DNA of 10,085 nt from Clostridia bacterium (GTDB taxonomy: Bacteria; Bacillota; Clostridia; Peptostreptococcales; Anaerovoracaceae). The notes under the pieces are model-generated. The model searched no databases. It saw only the letters and a program-made list of their open reading frames with translations, and was not told the origin of the DNA. The stretch is taken from assembly GCA_024403005.1 (NCBI GenBank), contig JAKSSQ010000053.1:1-10085 (forward strand), written 5' to 3'. Positions 5,837 through 10,085 of the stretch are shown piece after piece. Both the position numbers and the translations under genes were made by a program. The stretch's first letter is position 1; each line of letters begins with the position of its first letter.

Positions 5837-5863
5837 TCAAAACCACCCCGAAAATCGGGGCGG
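5837..5863 (-). terminator. Terminator of the V-type ATPase operon
   Basis: On the minus strand CCGCCCCGA pairs with TCGGGGTGG (9 bp, one G-T pair) around TTT and is followed by TTTT. It starts 17 nt after the stop of the subunit D gene and ends the operon. Confidence 0.9.
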
Positions 5864-5880
5864 CCTGGTTAATAATCTTA

Positions 5881-6534
5881 TTACATTTCGTAATGGTGTG
5901 CGTCCTGCAGCACCATTTCCTTGACCTTCATGAGTCTGACCTTTGTGGAGTTTTCGCTTTCCTCGAGCTTCATGGTAATGTAGCGGATTACCTGTTCGTA
6001 CTCGGGAATCATTACGTATTCCAGAGCATTTACTCTTCTTCTGGTCTTTTCGATTTCTTCTGCCAGCAGCTGAACGGTCTTTTCCGTCTCTGCAAGCTTA
6101 AGCATGTCTTCGAATACTCCGGACATCTTTTCCAGGGCTTCGTCCAGCTCTGCGGAGGTCTGGGCAAAACCGTAGGGATAGATTTCCGTTGGGTCATCGT
6201 TAGTCGTCTTGTACTCGTACCTTGGCACGTTAACGCTCATGACGTTCTTGTAATCCACGGAAAGTTCCACGCTCTGCTTAGGATAGATTAAAGCGCTTTC
6301 CAGCATTTCCGGGCTCATGATTGCGCTTGCAACCTGAAGGGATGCAAAGGCTTCGGTGAGGCCCTTCTCTACCTTTACGCGGAGTTCCTTGTTTACGGTT
6401 ACGATTTCCATGAACTGGCGCATGAGGCCGTCTCTCTTGTCTTTAAGGAGCTTGTGGCCTCTTCTCGCCGTCTTGAGCCTGCCTTTGTACTGGTTCAGGA
6501 CCATTCGGGTCGGTGTTACTGTCTTGCTTGCCAA
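5881..6534 (-). CDS. ntpD: V-type ATPase subunit D (central rotor stalk)
   Basis: At 217 residues this has the usual length for subunit D, the long coiled-coil shaft that turns inside the A3B3 head and couples ATP hydrolysis or synthesis to ion movement. The N-terminus is diagnostic: P-T-R at 8-10, then L-N-Q-Y-K-G-R-L-K-T-A-R-R-G-H-K-L-L-K. The second long helix carries A-L-E-Y-V-M-I-P-E, also typical. The start codon is TTG at 6534: AGGAGG (6544-6549) lies 9 nt upstream and no ATG in frame fits the conserved N-terminus. That Shine-Dalgarno sequence directly follows the stop of the subunit B gene. It is the last gene of the operon; subunits H and J, which follow in Enterococcus, are absent here. 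Confidence 0.95.
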   Translation of the reverse strand: MASKTVTPTRMVLNQYKGRLKTARRGHKLLKDKRDGLMRQFMEIVTVNKELRVKVEKGLTEAFASLQVASAIMSPEMLESALIYPKQSVELSVDYKNVMSVNVPRYEYKTTNDDPTEIYPYGFAQTSAELDEALEKMSGVFEDMLKLAETEKTVQLLAEEIEKTRRRVNALEYVMIPEYEQVIRYITMKLEESENSTKVRLMKVKEMVLQDAHHYEM

Positions 6535-6549
6535 AACAAATCGCCTCCT

Positions 6550-7923
6550 TTAGTCCTGGGGCAGGTACTTTTCAATATATTCGGGCTTAATTCTCTTGAG
6601 TTCTCTCTTGGGCAGAATCTTGAGCAGGTTCCAGCCTGTATTGAGAGTTTCTTCGATAGATCTGTTTGTTTCATTGCCCTGGTTTACATAGACCTTTTCG
6701 AACTGGTCTGCAAACTTTGCGTAGAGCTTGTCGTCTTCGGAAAGAGCTGCTTCGCCCAGGATAGTCATGAGTTCCTTTGCTTCCTTGCCTCTGGAGTAGC
6801 CGGCAAAGAGCTGGTTCATTGTACCGGAGTGGTCTTCTCTTGTCTTTCCTTCGCCGATGCCCTTGTCCTTAAGTCTGGACAGAGAAGGAAGTACGTCGAT
6901 GGGAGGTACGATTCCTCTGCGGTGCAGATCTCTGGAAAGGATGATCTGGCCTTCTGTAATGTAGCCTGTAAGGTCGGGGATCGGGTGAGTCTTGTCGTCT
7001 TCCGGCATGGAAAGGATGGGAATCATTGTAATGGAGCCGTTCTTTCCGATGCGGCGGCCTGCTCTTTCGTACATGGTTGCAAGGTCTGTGTACATGTAGC
7101 CGGGGTAGCCGCGGCGGCCGGGAACTTCCTTTTTAGCAGCGGAAATTTCGCGGAGCGCTTCTGCGTAGTTTGTGATATCCGTAATGATTACGAGAACCTG
7201 CATGTCCTTTTCGAAAGCCAGGTATTCTGCAGCGGTGAGCGCCATTCTCGGTGTTGCGATACGTTCAACAGCCGGGTCGCTTGCCAGGTTGGAGAATACT
7301 ACTGTTCTGTCGATAGCACCTGTGCGGCGGAAGTCGTTAATGAAGAATTCGGATTCTTCGAAGGTAATACCTACAGCTGCGAATACTACAGCGAAGCTTT
7401 CGTTGTCGCCGAGTACCTTTGCCTGTCTTGCAATCTGAGCTGCCAGTGCTGCGTGGGGCAGACCGGAACCGGAGAAGATAGGCAGCTTCTGGCCTCTTAC
7501 CAGAGTGTTAAGCCCGTCGATAGCGGATACGCCTGTCTGAATGAATTCAGCCGGGTAAGCTCTGCTTGCGGGGTTCATGGGAAGACCATTAATGTCCATG
7601 TGGGCATCTGCCAGGATTTCCGGACCTCCGTCGATGGGGTGACCCATACCGTTGAAAACTCTGCCCAGCATGTCGCCGGAAACAGCCAGTTCCAGGGGGT
7701 GACCCAGGAATCTTACCTTGGACTGAGCCAGGTTAATACCCTGTGCGGATTCGAAGAGCTGTACAACAGCCTTGTTTCCGTCTACTTCCAGAACCTTGCA
7801 GTGTCTGATTTCGCCGGAAGGCAGTTCGATTTCGCCCAGTTCATCGTATGTAACGCCTTCTACCTGGTCTACTACCATAAGAGGGCTTACTACTTCTCGG
7901 ATGGTTTTATATTCTTTAATCAT
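6550..7923 (-). CDS. ntpB: V-type ATPase subunit B (non-catalytic head subunit)
   Basis: At 457 residues it has the standard length. Subunit B alternates with subunit A in the cytoplasmic A3B3 hexamer and contributes the arginine finger to the nucleotide site at the interface. The N-terminus Y-K-T-I-R-E-V-V-S-P-L is typical. The position of the Walker A motif holds S-G-S-G-L-P-H at about 151-157, without the G-K-T, as expected for B subunits that do not hydrolyse ATP. P-G-R-R-G-Y-P-G-Y-M-Y-T-D-L-A and D-L-T-G-Y-I-T-E-G-Q-I are family signatures. Its ATG overlaps the TAA of subunit A by one base (TAATG), and GGAGGTGA (7930-7937) within the end of ntpA supplies the ribosome binding site, so the two are probably translationally coupled. 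Confidence 0.97.
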   Translation of the reverse strand: MIKEYKTIREVVSPLMVVDQVEGVTYDELGEIELPSGEIRHCKVLEVDGNKAVVQLFESAQGINLAQSKVRFLGHPLELAVSGDMLGRVFNGMGHPIDGGPEILADAHMDINGLPMNPASRAYPAEFIQTGVSAIDGLNTLVRGQKLPIFSGSGLPHAALAAQIARQAKVLGDNESFAVVFAAVGITFEESEFFINDFRRTGAIDRTVVFSNLASDPAVERIATPRMALTAAEYLAFEKDMQVLVIITDITNYAEALREISAAKKEVPGRRGYPGYMYTDLATMYERAGRRIGKNGSITMIPILSMPEDDKTHPIPDLTGYITEGQIILSRDLHRRGIVPPIDVLPSLSRLKDKGIGEGKTREDHSGTMNQLFAGYSRGKEAKELMTILGEAALSEDDKLYAKFADQFEKVYVNQGNETNRSIEETLNTGWNLLKILPKRELKRIKPEYIEKYLPQD

Positions 7924-9689
7924 TATTCTTCACCTCCGGCTGCAGCTTCTTCTGCCTGCTTGGCAAGTTCTTCGCAGATGGCTGTGAATTCGGAATCAAC
8001 CATGTCTTCTGTTACCATCTTAGCTCTTGCGATCTTTTCCTTTGCGGGGAGAACCATGAGTTTTTCAAGGGGTGCGCCCTTTTCCAGAGCTTTGCGGCAT
8101 TCTTCGTCGCACTTTAAGATCATGTCGAGAAGTCTGTACTGCTTAGCGTAGCTGGAGAATGCATCTTCGTCTACAAATGCGTTCTGCTGCAGGAAGTCTT
8201 CGCGGATCTGCTTAGCAGTTTCCATGGTAAGTCTGTCTGCTTCGGACAGGGAGTCCTGGCCTACCAGTCTTACGATTTCCTGAAGTTCGCTTTCTTCCTG
8301 AAGGATGCTCATGGCCTTAGCTCTGTTAGCTGTGTATTGTTCGCCGAACTGTTCCTTATACCACTTGCCCAGTGTATCCATGTACAGGGAGTAAGATGTG
8401 AGCCAGTTGATTGCCGGGAAGTGTCTTGCATAAGCAAGGCTGGAGTCCAGAGCCCAGAATACCTTTACGATACGCATTGTAGCCTGGGAAACAGGTTCGG
8501 AAATGTCGCCGCCCGGAGGGGATACAGCTCCGATAGCTGTTACGCTGCCCTTTCTTCCTTCGCTGCCGAGGCATTCAACAACGCCTGCTCTTTCGTAGTA
8601 CTGGGCGAGTCTGGATGCCAGGTATGCGGGGTAGCCTTCTTCGCCGGGCATTTCTTCCAGACGGCCGGACATTTCTCTTAAAGCTTCTGCCCAGCGGCTT
8701 GTGGAGTCTGCCAGTACAGCTACATCGTAGCCCATGTCGCGGAAGTATTCTGCGATGGTGATACCGGTATAAATGGATGCTTCTCTTGCAGCTACAGGCA
8801 TGTCGGATGTATTTGCGATAAGCACTGTACGCTTCATGAGGGGCTGGCCGCTTCTGGGGTCAACGAGTTCGGGGAATTCCATGAGAACGTCCGTCATTTC
8901 GTTGCCGCGTTCGCCGCAGCCGATGTAAATTACGATGTCCACGTCGGACCACTTAGCCAGCTGGTGCTGAACTACTGTCTTGCCGGAGCCGAAAGGTCCG
9001 GGAACAGCAGCTGTGCCGCCCTTGGCGATCGGGAACAGAGTATCGATGATTCTCTGGCCGGAGTTCATGGGCTTTGCAGGAACCTGCTTTCTTGCATAGG
9101 GTCTGGGGATACGAACGGGCCAGCGCTGAATCATGTTCAGTTCCTTTGTTTCGCCCTTTTCTGTCTTAATGACCGCAATGGTTTCTTCTACAGTGTGCTG
9201 TCCGCTTTCGATGCTTACAACTTCGCCTGTGAGGCCAACGGGCATCATGATCTTGTGCAGGATTGCAGATGTTTCCTGAACTGTACCCAGAACATCTCCG
9301 GGGCCCAGCTTATCTCCGGGCTTTGCAACAGGAACGAAATCCCACTTCTTTTCTCTGTTGAGGGAAGGTACTTCTGTACCTCTTGCGATGAGTTCACCTG
9401 CGATAGCTCTGATTTCGGGCAGAGGTCTCTGAATACCGTCGTAAATATTCTCCAGCATGCCCGGCCCCAGTTCTACGGACATGGGGTAGCCTGTTGTTTC
9501 TACAACAGCGCCGGGTCCGATACCGGATGTTTCTTCGTATACCTGGATAGATGCAACTTCACCCTTTACGTTGAGGATTTCACCGATGAGGCGCTGCTTG
9601 CCTACGCGTACAACGTCGGATACGTTGGCGTCAGCAAGACCGATTGCTTCTACCAGAGGTCCGGAAACTTTTGTAATGGTTCCGCTCAT
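7923..9689 (-). CDS. ntpA: V-type ATPase subunit A (catalytic head subunit)
   Basis: At 588 residues this is full length. It hydrolyses or makes ATP in the V1/A1 head and drives H+ or Na+ movement through the membrane rotor; the ion cannot be told from this subunit. The order is an N-terminal barrel, the bulge domain special to subunit A (about 110-190), then the nucleotide domain. The intact P-loop G-P-F-G-S-G-K-T is at 231-238, the catalytic glutamate region G-C-G-E-R-G-N-E at 257-264, and the Walker B region V-A-V-L-A-D-S-T-S-R-W at 323-333. S-P-P-G-G-D-I-S-E-P is also present. A good AGGAGA (9696-9701) lies 6 nt before the ATG, inside the last codons of subunit F. No departure from the family was seen. 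Confidence 0.98.
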   Translation of the reverse strand: MSGTITKVSGPLVEAIGLADANVSDVVRVGKQRLIGEILNVKGEVASIQVYEETSGIGPGAVVETTGYPMSVELGPGMLENIYDGIQRPLPEIRAIAGELIARGTEVPSLNREKKWDFVPVAKPGDKLGPGDVLGTVQETSAILHKIMMPVGLTGEVVSIESGQHTVEETIAVIKTEKGETKELNMIQRWPVRIPRPYARKQVPAKPMNSGQRIIDTLFPIAKGGTAAVPGPFGSGKTVVQHQLAKWSDVDIVIYIGCGERGNEMTDVLMEFPELVDPRSGQPLMKRTVLIANTSDMPVAAREASIYTGITIAEYFRDMGYDVAVLADSTSRWAEALREMSGRLEEMPGEEGYPAYLASRLAQYYERAGVVECLGSEGRKGSVTAIGAVSPPGGDISEPVSQATMRIVKVFWALDSSLAYARHFPAINWLTSYSLYMDTLGKWYKEQFGEQYTANRAKAMSILQEESELQEIVRLVGQDSLSEADRLTMETAKQIREDFLQQNAFVDEDAFSSYAKQYRLLDMILKCDEECRKALEKGAPLEKLMVLPAKEKIARAKMVTEDMVDSEFTAICEELAKQAEEAAAGGEE

Positions 9690-9691
9690 AA

Positions 9692-10009
9692 TTAATCTCC
9701 TAATATATTTCTGCCGACGGCTCTTTCAACAGCAGCTCTTAAAGCTTCCATGCTGGATCCATCGCTGCCCTCTCTGCCGGGTATCGTAATGATAGCCGTA
9801 GCGGGGCTGTCTTTAAACTTGCTGATTTCTGAGGAAATTCCTGCAGCCAGCTTTTCTTCAATGTAAATTATCGCGTATTCTTCGTCCTTTGTAAGGCTTT
9901 TAAGGCAGCTGCCTGCTTCTTTTGCATCGGCTGCATCGAAGGTGTCCAGGCCCAGGGCGCGAAATCCCATGACCGTTTCTCTTCCGCCTATTACTGCAAT
10001 TTTACGCAT
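9692..10009 (-). CDS. ntpG: V-type ATPase subunit F (small rotor/regulatory subunit)
   Basis: At 105 residues this fits subunit F (NtpG in Enterococcus hirae naming), the small Rossmann-like protein bound to the D shaft. The N-terminus K-I-A-V-I-G-G-R-E-T-V-M-G-F and the following A-L-G-L-D-T-F are the family signature, and Y-A-I-I-Y-I-E-E is the second conserved strand. I place the start at the ATG at 10009, which gives the usual M-x-K-I-A-V-I-G beginning and overlaps the end of subunit C by 8 bp. A GTG at 10018 is also possible and lies closer to a GAAAGG ribosome binding site, adding three residues. The gap to ntpA is 2 bp. Confidence 0.93.
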   Translation of the reverse strand: MRKIAVIGGRETVMGFRALGLDTFDAADAKEAGSCLKSLTKDEEYAIIYIEEKLAAGISSEISKFKDSPATAIITIPGREGSDGSSMEALRAAVERAVGRNILGD

Positions 10010-10085
10010 AGATACCACGCAGCCTTTCTACGAGAACTTCGGATTTAATACCGCCCAGCAGACGGATTCTGGTCTCCTTTTTCAC
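10002..10085 (-). CDS. ntpC: V-type ATPase subunit C, C-terminal end only
   Basis: The window holds only the last 27 codons and the stop, because the gene enters from beyond the edge. The readable end, R-I-R-L-L-G-G-I-K then V-L-V-E-R-L-R-G-I-Y-A, matches the usual C-terminus of bacterial subunit C (I-R-I-I-L-x-G-K ... I-R-E-R-L-R-x-x-Y). Subunit C is the funnel-shaped adaptor joining the central stalk to the membrane rotor ring. It precedes subunit F, as in other bacterial V-ATPase operons. Confidence 0.85.
   Translation of the reverse strand: MKKETRIRLLGGIKSEVLVERLRGIYA

Noticed and set aside
6454..8151. Long plus-strand open frame of about 565 codons opposite the V-ATPase B and A genes
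   Set aside because: It is antisense to two conserved genes, is rich in Cys/Ser/Val/Phe as expected from complementing their codons, and has no domain I recognise. The other plus-strand frames over conserved genes are rejected for the same reason.

Overview
The window looks like chromosomal DNA of an anaerobic, fermentative Firmicute of clostridial type; this is an inference. The reasons are a V-type (A/V-like) ATPase operon, a BdhA/YqhD-type iron alcohol dehydrogenase, AGGAGG ribosome binding sites, short U-tailed intrinsic terminators and an IS200-type insertion sequence. Nothing fixes genus or species. All convincing genes lie on the minus strand, so transcription runs from high to low coordinates.

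Region 1 (10085 to 5837) is the distal part of a V-type ATPase operon in the order C (only its end), F, A, B, D. The genes are tightly packed (overlaps of 8 and 1 bp, gaps of 2 and 15 bp) and end at a strong terminator (5837-5863). Subunit A has an intact P-loop and is catalytic; subunit B has a degenerate one, as usual for this family.

Region 2 (5835 to 4177) is a single-gene unit for an MgtE magnesium channel, with its own extended -10 promoter and terminator. Its leader is about 220 nt. It contains a short ORF with an excellent ribosome binding site and a nested hairpin structure that overlaps that ORF, while mgtE itself has a poor ribosome binding site. This is the best candidate in the window for an undescribed regulatory system.

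Region 3 (4100 to 780) is a three-gene operon: an NAD(P)H-dependent iron alcohol dehydrogenase, a glyceraldehyde-3-phosphate dehydrogenase and a protein of the ketol-acid reductoisomerase (IlvC) family. The last has replaced active-site residues and may not be a true IlvC. The operon ends in a perfect 8-bp-stem terminator.

Region 4 (about 770 to 55) is an IS200-like element immediately beyond that terminator. It has a full-length tnpA, matching end hairpins in the same orientation, a 5' UTR stem that hides the tnpA ribosome binding site, and a 130-nt tail full of hairpins. Bases 1-54 hold no feature I can recognise.
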